DNA of 64,000 bases, taken from NCBI GenBank assembly GCA_020633825.1, contig JACKCV010000004.1, positions 124,001 to 188,000 on the forward strand. Reading direction: 5' to 3'. Under the pieces are notes generated by a model that ran no database searches, was not told the origin of the DNA, and worked only from the letters and a program-made list of their open reading frames with translations. This DNA comes from Fibrobacteria bacterium. Its GTDB lineage: Bacteria > Fibrobacterota > Fibrobacteria > UBA5070. A program made the translations under genes and the position numbers. Of this stretch, positions 36,374-44,586 are shown piece after piece. The number at the start of each line of letters is the position of its first letter. Positions within the stretch are counted from its first letter, which is position 1.

Positions 36374-36394
36374 CGCGCCGAGGGGATCGGCGCG
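36374..36394. terminator. G+C-rich hairpin between convergent genes
   Basis: CGCGCCGA (36374-36381) and TCGGCGCG (36387-36394) form a perfect 8-bp stem with a 5-base loop, in the 38-bp gap between adk and the convergent lipoprotein gene. It lacks a T tract but is well placed to stop both transcripts. Confidence 0.5.
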
Positions 36395-36402
36395 AGAGGA
36401 GC

Positions 36403-37497
36403 CTACTCCTCGAAGTGGATCACCAAGCTGGGCGAAACCGAAGGTGCGTGGTCCTTGGAATAGAAGGCGATGCTTTCCCGGGGTCCAAGGCTGGAGGTGG
36501 CTCTTCGAAGGGCCAACCCCACATTCTGTCGCCGAGCCAGGATGTCGTGCACGATGGAGGTCGCATCCAGCCGCACCTCCGCCGTTTCCGACGCTCGGGG
36601 AAACTTGCCGAGCGGGCCATCGGGAAGCTCGGGCGTGAACCGGACCACCGGAACGAACCCTTCGCGCAGGTTTGCGGCTTCGGCCCACCGGACTCCGAAG
36701 GGGACGGAGGGGTTGACGGCATTCACCGGTGGCAGGAATTCGGGCCACAGCGCATAGGCGTTCTCGAACCGATTCTGTCCCCGTCCATCGAACCAATACC
36801 AATCCCCTTTCCCCTCCTCCCAATCCCTGGGAATGGTTCCCAGCTCGAGAGACAGGTCGGTGGTGGAATCCCCGATGCCGATCACTCCCTTCCACCCGTG
36901 CAGGACCAACTCGGCCCGCGCGACCTTCCTCGCCCCCACGGCCTGGACCAGATCCCCGAAATCGAGGAGTCCCAGGGAACCTCCCTCCCACAGGCGCAGC
37001 TCCGAACCCAGGCCGGAGTTGGTGTTTTCGGGCCCGATCCATGCGTCCTTCCATGGCTTGAGAACCAGGTCCCCGGTTTCCACGACCGTGGGATCGATCA
37101 AGACGCGATCCTCGACCTCGGCGCCGTCCTCCACTCCGATCTGGACCACGACACGCACCGTCTGTCCGTTGTCGCGCACCACCCGGACCTCGATGCGACA
37201 GGAGTTCTTGGGAACTCCGTCCACGCGCATCCTGTCCATCGCATCGGCCATCATTCCACCCACAGTGGATCGGACCTCGCGGCTGGTGCCGTCGAGATAG
37301 TCCAGCCGGGCGACCACGGAATCGCCGGGATTCATCAGTTCCAATGAGGAGTTGGACAACCGGAATGCCAAACCGGCCTTCTCCGGGGTGTTCGGGCCCG
37401 AATCGGCCGAAGATTCCGGTTGCGCGGGAACAGGAGCCCGGTCCTGGCAACCGAGGGCAAGCAGTGCGGCCAGAGCATACGTCAAACGACTCGTCAT
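36403..37497 (-). CDS. Lipoprotein with DNRLRE-like beta-sandwich domain
   Basis: A 364-residue lipoprotein: MTSRLTYALAALLALGC, lipobox cysteine 17, then a Ser/Pro-rich linker. The central region KDAWIGPENTNSGLGSELRL, GLLDFGDL and VARAELVLHGW follow the pattern of DNRLRE domains, which are surface-exposed beta-sandwiches. The end carries SPSLVIHFEE, as in that family. It lies 155 bp downstream of the LamG lipoprotein on the same strand and may have its own promoter. Its ligand is unknown. Confidence 0.72.
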   Translation of the reverse strand: MTSRLTYALAALLALGCQDRAPVPAQPESSADSGPNTPEKAGLAFRLSNSSLELMNPGDSVVARLDYLDGTSREVRSTVGGMMADAMDRMRVDGVPKNSCRIEVRVVRDNGQTVRVVVQIGVEDGAEVEDRVLIDPTVVETGDLVLKPWKDAWIGPENTNSGLGSELRLWEGGSLGLLDFGDLVQAVGARKVARAELVLHGWKGVIGIGDSTTDLSLELGTIPRDWEEGKGDWYWFDGRGQNRFENAYALWPEFLPPVNAVNPSVPFGVRWAEAANLREGFVPVVRFTPELPDGPLGKFPRASETAEVRLDATSIVHDILARRQNVGLALRRATSSLGPRESIAFYSKDHAPSVSPSLVIHFEE

Positions 37498-37652
37498 GGG
37501 GATGACTCCATCTTGAGGGGAGGTCGAGGGGTGGTTGCTCCAAATCTTACAGCCCCCCCCTTGGTCGGGCTGGGACCAATCCCTCCGAGCGACCAATTTG
37601 TGTGCCCCTCGGGAGCACGCCCACGTCGGAGATCCTCGATCCTACCTCCCTC

Positions 37653-38966
37653 TCACAACCCGGACTGCAGCGCCTCCACCTGGTCGGCCTGGAGGGCTCC
37701 CGACCAAATGCGCATCCGATCCAGCGACATGGCCGCGTAGAGTCCTCGCCCCTGGGTCGGGAGGTATGCCCCGATCTGCGGAGGGATCCCGGCTCCGGTA
37801 TGCCAGGCACCGGGAGCGTAGAACGCCCCTGCGCGTTGACCGTCGACCCAGACCTCGACGCTGTCCGTGGCCACACGCCGAATGGCGACCAGGTTCGCCC
37901 AGACATCCAGCCGCGATCTCCAGGGGATGCCGAACCCGGCGAACCCTTCGCTCGACGCCGTCCCCAGTCCGAGGGTGTCTCCGGAGAGTCGCTTCAACAT
38001 GATTTCCCCGTTGAACGACCTCAGGGTCCAGAGATGGGCCAGCGGATCGAGGGTCTGGGGGGGCAATCGGAAGCGGAGTTGGATGGTGAGATCGGATCGA
38101 CTCCAATCGGCGCAGGCCCCGGCATCGCGAATGCACTCCCCGAGCGAGATGTACGCCCCGACGCCGTCCAAGGTCCATGTGCCGTTCTCGCGCGTGATGT
38201 CCCCATGAGCCGTTCCGTGGTTTCCCTGTCCGGAGTGGTCGAGGAGAGTCCCGGAGGCATCGAAGGTCCAATCGGCGAGAAGTCGCAATCCCTCCAGCTC
38301 GGAGCCCGTCCCGGTGGGAGCCCCCTGATCCAAAGGATGGAGGAAGATATCCCCGTCGGCCCACTCCAACAGGTAGGAGATCTCCGTCGCGGAACCTCCC
38401 TCGCGGCGCACCACGGCCACGAGAGTGTCGGCTCGGCCCGTCGCGAGATCCACGATCCAGGCATCCCCCGAACGACGAGCCGAGGTGTTCCACCCCTGGA
38501 TCCGGACGGCCTCCACCTGGGAAGGCGGAGCGACGGCGAAGGCCAGTCGAACCCGAGTGATCGCGACCAGGACCACGACCAGCTGGACATCCTCGCCGCC
38601 GAGAACGAACTCGCCGCTGCTTCCCTTTCCGCCCACTCCATCGGAGGCACTCACGCGGTAGGTGCCTTCTGGGAGTCCACCGAAGGCGAATGCCCCTTCC
38701 GGGTCGCTTTGAAGGGAGTCGACAGGAATCCAGCGCCCTTCCTCCAGACGCTCCACCACCACGCTCGCGCCCGGGATTCCGGACGTACTGTCGGAAGATC
38801 TTCCGACCACTCCTCGGATTCGCCCGGCATTTCCCGTGGAGATCACTCCTCCTTGGGGGGAATCGCCACCGCAGGACACCACTCCCAGGGAGAGGGCTCC
38901 GGCCCAGAGCAGGGAGGCCACCAGAACGCCGATACGCCATCCCGAAGGGCGAAGACTTTGGAACAT
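37653..38966 (-). CDS. Lipoprotein with carboxypeptidase-regulatory-like and LamG/concanavalin-like domains
   Basis: A 437-residue lipoprotein. The signal is followed by lipobox GVVSC with cysteine 32. Residues about 47-115 form a carboxypeptidase-regulatory-like beta domain (IRGVVGRSSDSTSGIPGASV, GLPEGTYRVSA). Residues about 225-435 look like a LamG/concanavalin jelly-roll: WTFDASGTLLDHSGQGNHG, DGVGAYISLG, RLDVWANLVAIRR, VWVDGQRAGAF, DRMRIWSGAL. The gene starts 10 bp after the TIGR02147 regulator gene stops, so the two are almost certainly co-transcribed. It probably binds glycan at the cell surface. Confidence 0.82.
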   Translation of the reverse strand: MFQSLRPSGWRIGVLVASLLWAGALSLGVVSCGGDSPQGGVISTGNAGRIRGVVGRSSDSTSGIPGASVVVERLEEGRWIPVDSLQSDPEGAFAFGGLPEGTYRVSASDGVGGKGSSGEFVLGGEDVQLVVVLVAITRVRLAFAVAPPSQVEAVRIQGWNTSARRSGDAWIVDLATGRADTLVAVVRREGGSATEISYLLEWADGDIFLHPLDQGAPTGTGSELEGLRLLADWTFDASGTLLDHSGQGNHGTAHGDITRENGTWTLDGVGAYISLGECIRDAGACADWSRSDLTIQLRFRLPPQTLDPLAHLWTLRSFNGEIMLKRLSGDTLGLGTASSEGFAGFGIPWRSRLDVWANLVAIRRVATDSVEVWVDGQRAGAFYAPGAWHTGAGIPPQIGAYLPTQGRGLYAAMSLDRMRIWSGALQADQVEALQSGL

Positions 38967-38976
38967 GCGGCAAAAT

Positions 38977-39837
38977 CTACGCCGTCGGAACTCCTTTGGG
39001 TGGGAGATCGAGCGGCGCTTTGCTCAAGGGGAAGAGCTGGAGGTTCAACTGGTAGACGCGGTCCGGTGCCGCACAGGTCTGGACGATGTCGACGATCTCC
39101 GTGCGCATCTGCCGTATCCGCTCGTGGATCCGGGCCATGGTCGCCTCGTCCACGCCGAAAGTCACCGTGGAAATGTGCCGTTTGGAGGTCGGAACCCGAC
39201 GCAAAGCCCCTTTGGCCATGTCCATCAACGCGTCCTGGTACTTCTGGATGGCGCGAGATCTCACCTCCTCGGGAGTATGGAGGCTCGCTTCTCGCCGCTG
39301 GTACCCGTCGCCGTCCCGAACCAGCAAGCCGAGATCCACCAAGGAACGGATTCCCCGCTCGGCGTCCTCCGGGGAAATCGGAGGATCGAGCTGGCTCCCC
39401 AGGAAACCCCAATCCTCCCCGCATCGAACGGCGCAGGCGATTTCCCAAAGCGGGATCATCCACCAGGTTTCGAACAGGTCGTAGTGCTGCGCCGAAAGAG
39501 GGCTTCTTCGGGAAGGTGGCGCGATCTTGAGGAGACGGGTCGCGTGCATCGACTTCTCACCGGGATCCTCCGCGTTGTTCAAGTCCACCAAGGTGAGGAA
39601 ATACTCCGTCTCGACCTCGTCCAGACCGATCGCCTGGGCGAGCCTCATGGCGGAGGACTTGGAAAGGTCCTTCTCCCCCACGCACACCATCCGCAGGAAG
39701 GAGCGCGATTTGATGCCAGCCCGGTTGGCCAGCCACTGGTAGCTGAAGGAGGGGCGCAAGGCGCGTTCCCGCCCCACCCATTCGCCAAGGAACTCGTGGT
39801 AGTCCCGAAACCCGAAGACCGACAGAGACTCGTCCAT
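38977..39837 (-). CDS. TIGR02147-family predicted transcriptional regulator
   Basis: A 286-residue protein of the family first described as a paralogous set in Fibrobacter succinogenes. It begins with YHEFLGEWVGRERALRPSFS, then the helix-turn-helix-like NRAGIKSRSFLRMVCVGEKDLSKSSAMRLAQAIGL, followed by a conserved all-alpha part with HYDLFETWWMIPLWEI, a DAERGIRSLVDLGLL winged region and QKYQDALMDMAKGAL. It is 14 bp downstream of bcp and 10 bp upstream of the LamG lipoprotein gene, so it likely regulates that operon. The family's mechanism is not established. It is the strongest single taxonomic marker in the window. Confidence 0.88.
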   Translation of the reverse strand: MDESLSVFGFRDYHEFLGEWVGRERALRPSFSYQWLANRAGIKSRSFLRMVCVGEKDLSKSSAMRLAQAIGLDEVETEYFLTLVDLNNAEDPGEKSMHATRLLKIAPPSRRSPLSAQHYDLFETWWMIPLWEIACAVRCGEDWGFLGSQLDPPISPEDAERGIRSLVDLGLLVRDGDGYQRREASLHTPEEVRSRAIQKYQDALMDMAKGALRRVPTSKRHISTVTFGVDEATMARIHERIRQMRTEIVDIVQTCAAPDRVYQLNLQLFPLSKAPLDLPPKGVPTA

Positions 39838-39851
39838 GCCGACGGCGCTGT

Positions 39852-40310
39852 TCAGAAACTGTCCATCACGTCCTGGACATGCCCGGCGACCTTGACCGGA
39901 CTCCACACCTTGGCGATCATGCCCCGGGGGTCGACGAGGAAGGTGCTGCGCACGATCCCCATTCCCTCCCGGCCCATGAACTTCTTCATCTGCCAGACCC
40001 CCCAATCCTTGCAGGCCTTGGTCTCGTCGTCCACCAGGAGATCGAACGGCAGACCCTGCTTCTGGCGGAATTTGGCGTGACTGACCGCCGAATCCCTGGA
40101 AACCCCCACCACCAGGCAGTTCTTCGTGGAGAACCTCTCGTACGAATCCCGGAAGTCGCATGCCTCGGTGGTGCATCCGGGAGTGCTGTCCTTGGGATAG
40201 AAATACACCACCGCCCATCGACCTCGGAACGCGGAGAGGTCGACCATTTCCCCCGACTGGTTGAGGAGGGTCAGAGGAGGCGCCAGGGTGCCGACGACGG
40301 GAAGGCTCAT
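39852..40310 (-). CDS. bcp: Peroxiredoxin of the Bcp/PrxQ type
   Basis: A 152-residue thiol peroxidase. The catalytic motif DSTPGCTTEACDFRD has the peroxidatic cysteine 46 and resolving cysteine 51, five residues apart as in alpha2-type PrxQ. VVGVSRDSAVSHAKFRQKQG and STFLVDPRGMIAKVW complete the fold. AGGAG lies 7 bases before ATG 40310. The ATG overlaps the stop of the upstream TrpD-like gene (ATGA), so the two are translated together. Confidence 0.96.
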   Translation of the reverse strand: MSLPVVGTLAPPLTLLNQSGEMVDLSAFRGRWAVVYFYPKDSTPGCTTEACDFRDSYERFSTKNCLVVGVSRDSAVSHAKFRQKQGLPFDLLVDDETKACKDWGVWQMKKFMGREGMGIVRSTFLVDPRGMIAKVWSPVKVAGHVQDVMDSF

Positions 40311-41296
40311 GAGGGTTCTCCTGGGAGGTTGGACAGAGCGACTTGGATCTTGCGCAGGGCTTCGGGAAGAGTGGCCCCCGAAGCGACCGAAAGGAGGAAC
40401 GCCGCCTGGGCGCGGATCGCGGGCCAGATCGGAGATCGGAGGTCCCGGACCAGGGCGGGCCATTCCGCAAGCCTGCCTTGGAGAAGAATCGAGGGGTCGA
40501 GGTCGGGAACCAGGTCGGCCATCGAGACCCCGATCGGCTCGACCCGCACCCCCTGCCATACATGCACCGAGGTGGGCTTCTCCCCGAAGCCGAGGTCGAC
40601 GGTCCCGTGATGGCCCTGGACGACGGCGCCCCGGGATGCCCCCAATCGATACAGCACTTCACAGAGCTTTGCCGTGAAGGTGTCGTGGCTCACCCCCACC
40701 ACGACCGGAGCCTCCGGCCAGGGGCGCAGCAATTTTTCCGCGGTGTTGAGGATGCTGCGGAACCCCAGCTGCCTGCGAACGTCCCTCAAGGACCTCCATG
40801 CCGGAACGAGGGTTTCGATGGGAACCATCGGACAAAGTCCGGTCGCCAACCAGGGATTGGCTTGAGCGGCCTCCAGGGTCGTGGCCATGGAGGCGGCCTG
40901 GGGGAACAGGGTGGGAGGCTCCCAGATGATGAGTGGATCGGCAAGGCCGGACTTGCGGATCAAGGCACAGGCCAGGACCGTCAGGATCCCCCCCTTGCGA
41001 GCCGTATCGAAAGCCAGATTCACGACCAGTGGGCATTCCCCCGGCGTCGGCAGCTCGGAGACGGTTTCGGAGCGAAGGAATTCCCCGCATCCTTCGGCGA
41101 ATCCGACCAATTCATCGGCATCCGTCTCCTTGATGCGCATCGCCTGCAGGAACGCACCCAGCTGGGCCGGAGAGAACTCCCCGGACAGGATCCTCCGGGC
41201 GGCTTCCCGGGCCTGCTCCTGGCTGAGGTCCCTCGAGAGGGTCTTTCCCCTCCCCACGTGTTTGATCAAGGTCTTGACCGGATCTTGTTCCTTCAT
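40307..41296 (-). CDS. TrpD-like (YbiB type) phosphoribosyltransferase-family protein
   Basis: A 329-residue protein with the anthranilate phosphoribosyltransferase fold. The N-terminal helical domain (LIKHVGRGKTLSRDLSQEQA, LSGEFSPAQLGAFLQAMRIK) is typical of the TrpD/TrpD2 group. The catalytic glycine-rich loop of true TrpD (GTGGD) is replaced by NLAFDTARKGG, so tryptophan synthesis is unlikely; YbiB-like proteins that bind nucleic acid are the nearest match. The gene is first in a minus-strand run with bcp and the TIGR02147 regulator, and diverges from the SagB-like gene with an 84-bp spacer. Confidence 0.8.
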   Translation of the reverse strand: MKEQDPVKTLIKHVGRGKTLSRDLSQEQAREAARRILSGEFSPAQLGAFLQAMRIKETDADELVGFAEGCGEFLRSETVSELPTPGECPLVVNLAFDTARKGGILTVLACALIRKSGLADPLIIWEPPTLFPQAASMATTLEAAQANPWLATGLCPMVPIETLVPAWRSLRDVRRQLGFRSILNTAEKLLRPWPEAPVVVGVSHDTFTAKLCEVLYRLGASRGAVVQGHHGTVDLGFGEKPTSVHVWQGVRVEPIGVSMADLVPDLDPSILLQGRLAEWPALVRDLRSPIWPAIRAQAAFLLSVASGATLPEALRKIQVALSNLPGEPS

Positions 41297-41380
41297 GGTA
41301 CAGGCCAAACTACATCGCCCCTCCTCTCCCGAGGATCCCGCGGGCTCCCCCGTCGCCCTCGACTTGTACCTTCCAGGACA

Positions 41381-42859
41381 ATGCCCAGCTTCATCGCACG
41401 CTACCACGAACTGACCAAATACGACCCGCGTTCCATCGATCGCCTGGGTACGGTCCTTTGGCAGGAGCAACCCCAACCCTTCAAGGACATCGCCGGCGAG
41501 GAGTCGATCGACCTCAAGCCGCATCTGCCCTTCCTGTCCCAGGCGCGTCCGGGCGATTGGGCCAAGGCCGGCCTGCGCCCGGGACCGCCCTTCGATGTCT
41601 CCTCGGTCGCTCGACTGAGCTGGTTCTCCGCGGGGATCAATGCCATGGTCCACGGCACCAATCCCCCCTTGTACCTGCGTGCCACGCCTTCCGCAGGGGG
41701 GCTGTATCCGATCGAACTGTACTGGGCGATCTTCGATGTTCCCGGAATCGACCCCGGAATCTACCTGTTCCATCCCGTCCATCTCTCGCTGGTTCCGGTG
41801 TGGCGGGGAAGCTTCCGTCCGGACATCCAAACGGCGTTCGGAAACCATTCCGCGTTCGGGACCTGCCCGGCGGCGGCGGTCCTCACCGGCATCTTCGGAC
41901 GGGGAGCGTGGAGATACAAGGAGCGAGCGTATCGGCGCATGCTCCTGGATGCCGGACACCTGTCGGGGAACCTGCATCTTCTGGCCCGGGAGGAAGGAAT
42001 CCATGCCCTGTCCGTGTCCGGATTCCACGATCAAGGACTTTCCGATCTGCTCTTCCTCGACAAGGAGGAAGAAGTCCCCTTGCTGGCCATCGCCATGAGC
42101 GACTCCATCCATGCCGGAGAGCCTCGCTCGGGGCGCAGTCCAACCCCCTCGGAAGAACGATCCCGGGTTCCCCCGGATGCCTCGTTCCAGGTGCACGCCC
42201 ATCGCTTGGCGGAACTTCCTTCGTCGTCTTTCGATTGGGTGCCTCGGGAATCGCACCCCCAGCCCTCCCCCTCACCCGATCTCCTCCTGGCAAATCGTCC
42301 CTCGCCCCTGCGCTCCTCCCTGCACCCCGTCCTGGCCACGCGCCGCTCCGCGCGTGAATACGGTTCCCGAAAGGTTCCCTGGCACCTTTTTCGTCGCATC
42401 CTCGGATGGTCCTTCTCCGCCATGGAAGGCACCCTTGGCGAGGCCCTGCTTCCCGGAGCGATCACCACGCGCCTGGCGATCCACGGCGTCGAAGGGATCC
42501 AATCCGGCCTGTGGCAGATGGATCGCGCCGGATCATCCCTGCACCGTCTGCGTCCGGGCGACCTCCGCGAGGAGTGCGCCGCCGCCTGCCTGGGGCAGGA
42601 TCTCGCCTCGGATTCCGGTGCGACCCTGTTCCACACCGTCGACCTCGATTCCGTGGTGGAACGCTGCGGCGAACGCTCCTACCGGGATCTATGCATCGAT
42701 GCGGGACACGCCGCCCAGCGTTTGGCCTTGGCCTGCCATGCGGTGGGCCTGGGCTTCTCCGGGATCGGCGGGTACTTCGACGATGAAGTCAACCGCCTCC
42801 TGGGAGTCCCCGCCTCCGAAGCGATCCTCTACGTGACGACCCTGGGCACCCTCGAATAG
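41381..42859 (+). CDS. SagB-type nitroreductase, tandem-domain
   Basis: A 492-residue flavoprotein-like protein with two nitroreductase domains. The first half has RATPSAGGLYPIELYWAIF, the SagB/ThcOx signature, followed by the C-terminal strand LLAIAMSD. The second half begins HPVLATRRSAREYGSR and ends with GHAAQRLALACHAVGLGFSGIGGYFDDEVNRLLGV, the FMN-site and dimer helix. SagB enzymes oxidise azoline rings in peptides, but no precursor peptide, cyclodehydratase or YcaO gene lies nearby, so this stand-alone tandem form may act on another substrate. Confidence 0.87.
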   Translation: MPSFIARYHELTKYDPRSIDRLGTVLWQEQPQPFKDIAGEESIDLKPHLPFLSQARPGDWAKAGLRPGPPFDVSSVARLSWFSAGINAMVHGTNPPLYLRATPSAGGLYPIELYWAIFDVPGIDPGIYLFHPVHLSLVPVWRGSFRPDIQTAFGNHSAFGTCPAAAVLTGIFGRGAWRYKERAYRRMLLDAGHLSGNLHLLAREEGIHALSVSGFHDQGLSDLLFLDKEEEVPLLAIAMSDSIHAGEPRSGRSPTPSEERSRVPPDASFQVHAHRLAELPSSSFDWVPRESHPQPSPSPDLLLANRPSPLRSSLHPVLATRRSAREYGSRKVPWHLFRRILGWSFSAMEGTLGEALLPGAITTRLAIHGVEGIQSGLWQMDRAGSSLHRLRPGDLREECAAACLGQDLASDSGATLFHTVDLDSVVERCGERSYRDLCIDAGHAAQRLALACHAVGLGFSGIGGYFDDEVNRLLGVPASEAILYVTTLGTLE

Positions 42860-42874
42860 CGATTCTCCCGCGGC

Positions 42875-43819
42875 TTAGAACCACCTCGACACGGAAATCG
42901 AGGAGACGGCCCTTCCATGGATCAGATCCCATCCGGCTCCAAGGCCAAGCTCCCATCCCCGGAGAAGGAAGCCATCCCCGGAGGAAAATCCCGCGGGCTC
43001 CAGAACGGAGCGCATCCATTCGGGATCCTCGGAACGCACCCAGGGTCGGAATTTCAAACGAGTCCCCATCCGCAGGACGAGATCGTTCTGCATCCACCGG
43101 CTCCTCTGCTCCTGGGGCACCCACCTCCGTTCGTAGGACGATTCGATCGCCCCTTCGAATTCCAGTGCATCCCGGAACGAACGCCCGATTCCCGCTCCCC
43201 CGGAAACCTCGCCGTTGTCCTCCACGGGCAGGCTGAGCTCCCCTCCCCACCGGGTTCCGCTCTCCAGCGACTGCCCAAGGCGCAACTCCACCCGGGAGTC
43301 GGATCTCCAGGCGGTGTCCCCCGGGATTTCCAACATCTCCGCCAGGACCGCGGAGACCGTCCAGGTTCCCACTCGCACGGAGGTCGAAAGGTCGACCCAT
43401 TGCCGCGCGGCTTCCACCGAAGTGCTCCGGATGGACAGGCGATCCCGCGCGAAGGTCGCTCCCAGGGAGATGTCCCACGGCAGCTGCTCCGGAGAGATCT
43501 GCGACCACGCCAATCCGGTGCCGATCCGAAGCGAGATGTCCTCGACGTTCGGGCCGAGCGAATCCGGGTCAGCGTCTCCCTGCGCGGGCTTTCGGAGCAA
43601 TCCGAAGGAGACCCGGACGTTGGGCGCGCTCAAGGTGGCGGCCACCTCGGGGGTGGAGGCCGCCGAGAGGGAGACTTTCGCCTGGTCCATCCAGGCGAGA
43701 TCCGAAGGCACGGCGGGGTGTCCTCCACCGGGGACGACTCCGAAGGCTTGCTCGGCGGGGTTTTCCAGTCCCGCGAAGGCCAGACCGGCCAGTCCGATCA
43801 CCCATTTCGTCATGTTCAT
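42875..43819 (-). CDS. Outer-membrane beta-barrel-like protein
   Basis: A 314-residue protein with a signal-like N-terminus (MNMTKWVIGLAGLAFAG) and a series of amphipathic strands (DISLRIGTGLAWSQ, RWVPQEQRSRWMQNDLVLRM) ending in SISVSRWF, with the terminal phenylalanine of outer-membrane barrels. No family recognised. ATG 43819 overlaps the upstream barrel stop by 4 bp, so it is translated with that gene. It ends 15 bp from the convergent SagB-like gene. Confidence 0.65.
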   Translation of the reverse strand: MNMTKWVIGLAGLAFAGLENPAEQAFGVVPGGGHPAVPSDLAWMDQAKVSLSAASTPEVAATLSAPNVRVSFGLLRKPAQGDADPDSLGPNVEDISLRIGTGLAWSQISPEQLPWDISLGATFARDRLSIRSTSVEAARQWVDLSTSVRVGTWTVSAVLAEMLEIPGDTAWRSDSRVELRLGQSLESGTRWGGELSLPVEDNGEVSGGAGIGRSFRDALEFEGAIESSYERRWVPQEQRSRWMQNDLVLRMGTRLKFRPWVRSEDPEWMRSVLEPAGFSSGDGFLLRGWELGLGAGWDLIHGRAVSSISVSRWF

Positions 43820-44574
43820 CGAGCGACTCCTCCCTGCGCACCGCCGAAGTTCCAGAGGATCCGCAGCAGGGAGATCCCGCCCGACCGATTCCTCGCCGTC
43901 ACCGCGTAGCTTCGATCCCGCCGGTGGACCGCCTGGAAGGACAGATTCCGTCCCAACGTGGTGGACACCCCGGCGGACCAGAACCCCTCCTCGGAACGCC
44001 CCAGCGTCCCGGTCGATCCGGACAGACCACCGTCCACGACGACGCGTACGGGAAGCGGGACCCCCTCCAGGTCGCACAGGTCGAAGGCCAACCCTCCGAA
44101 GGCCCCGATGGAATTGAGGGGGGTCCCCAGTCCGGCATGGACCTGTGGTGTCGCCAGCGGCAACCGGATGGACCAACCTGCCGCGACCCAGGCCCCCAGC
44201 GGCATGGAGACGCCCGCGGAATACCCCCAGGCCATCCGGCCATCCGCTTGCCGGTCGATGACCCACTTCACGGAAGGGACCAGGGGCACGGGAAGGGATC
44301 CAGGATTCCAGCCCACGGAGTCGCCTTCGACCAACCTCCATGTGTTGGAAAGGGAAATTTCCACCTGATCCTCGAGGATGCGCGTTTGCGCGGTGAGGAA
44401 GGGGAGGGGGGAGTCGTCGGTGGACCCACCCACGGAGCCCGACCATTCCCCGCCCTCGCCGCCGAACGCGGAGGGGACGAAGTTGAGTCCGGAAGGTCCG
44501 TAGACCGTGGATTGGGCGCCGACCGATGCGGCGATCACCAGCAGGGAAGCGATGCGACTCGCGAAACGTTTCAT
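43816..44574 (-). CDS. Outer-membrane protein, YjbH-like start
   Basis: A 252-residue protein: signal peptide MKRFASRIASLLVIAASVGA, then YGPSGLNFVPSAF, the element with which YjbH-like outer-membrane proteins begin, and alternating strands to LRILWNFGGAQGG. YjbH-type proteins occur in exopolysaccharide export loci, but this one is short and the link is weak. It sits 12 bp after the PEGA protein gene and overlaps the next barrel gene (ATGA). Confidence 0.65.
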   Translation of the reverse strand: MKRFASRIASLLVIAASVGAQSTVYGPSGLNFVPSAFGGEGGEWSGSVGGSTDDSPLPFLTAQTRILEDQVEISLSNTWRLVEGDSVGWNPGSLPVPLVPSVKWVIDRQADGRMAWGYSAGVSMPLGAWVAAGWSIRLPLATPQVHAGLGTPLNSIGAFGGLAFDLCDLEGVPLPVRVVVDGGLSGSTGTLGRSEEGFWSAGVSTTLGRNLSFQAVHRRDRSYAVTARNRSGGISLLRILWNFGGAQGGVAR

Positions 44575-44586
44575 GGGTGGGTCCCT

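Noticed and set aside
40343..41380. An in-frame extension upstream of the SagB-like gene.
   Set aside because: It is antisense to the TrpD-like and bcp genes; ATG 41381 gives the normal domain start.
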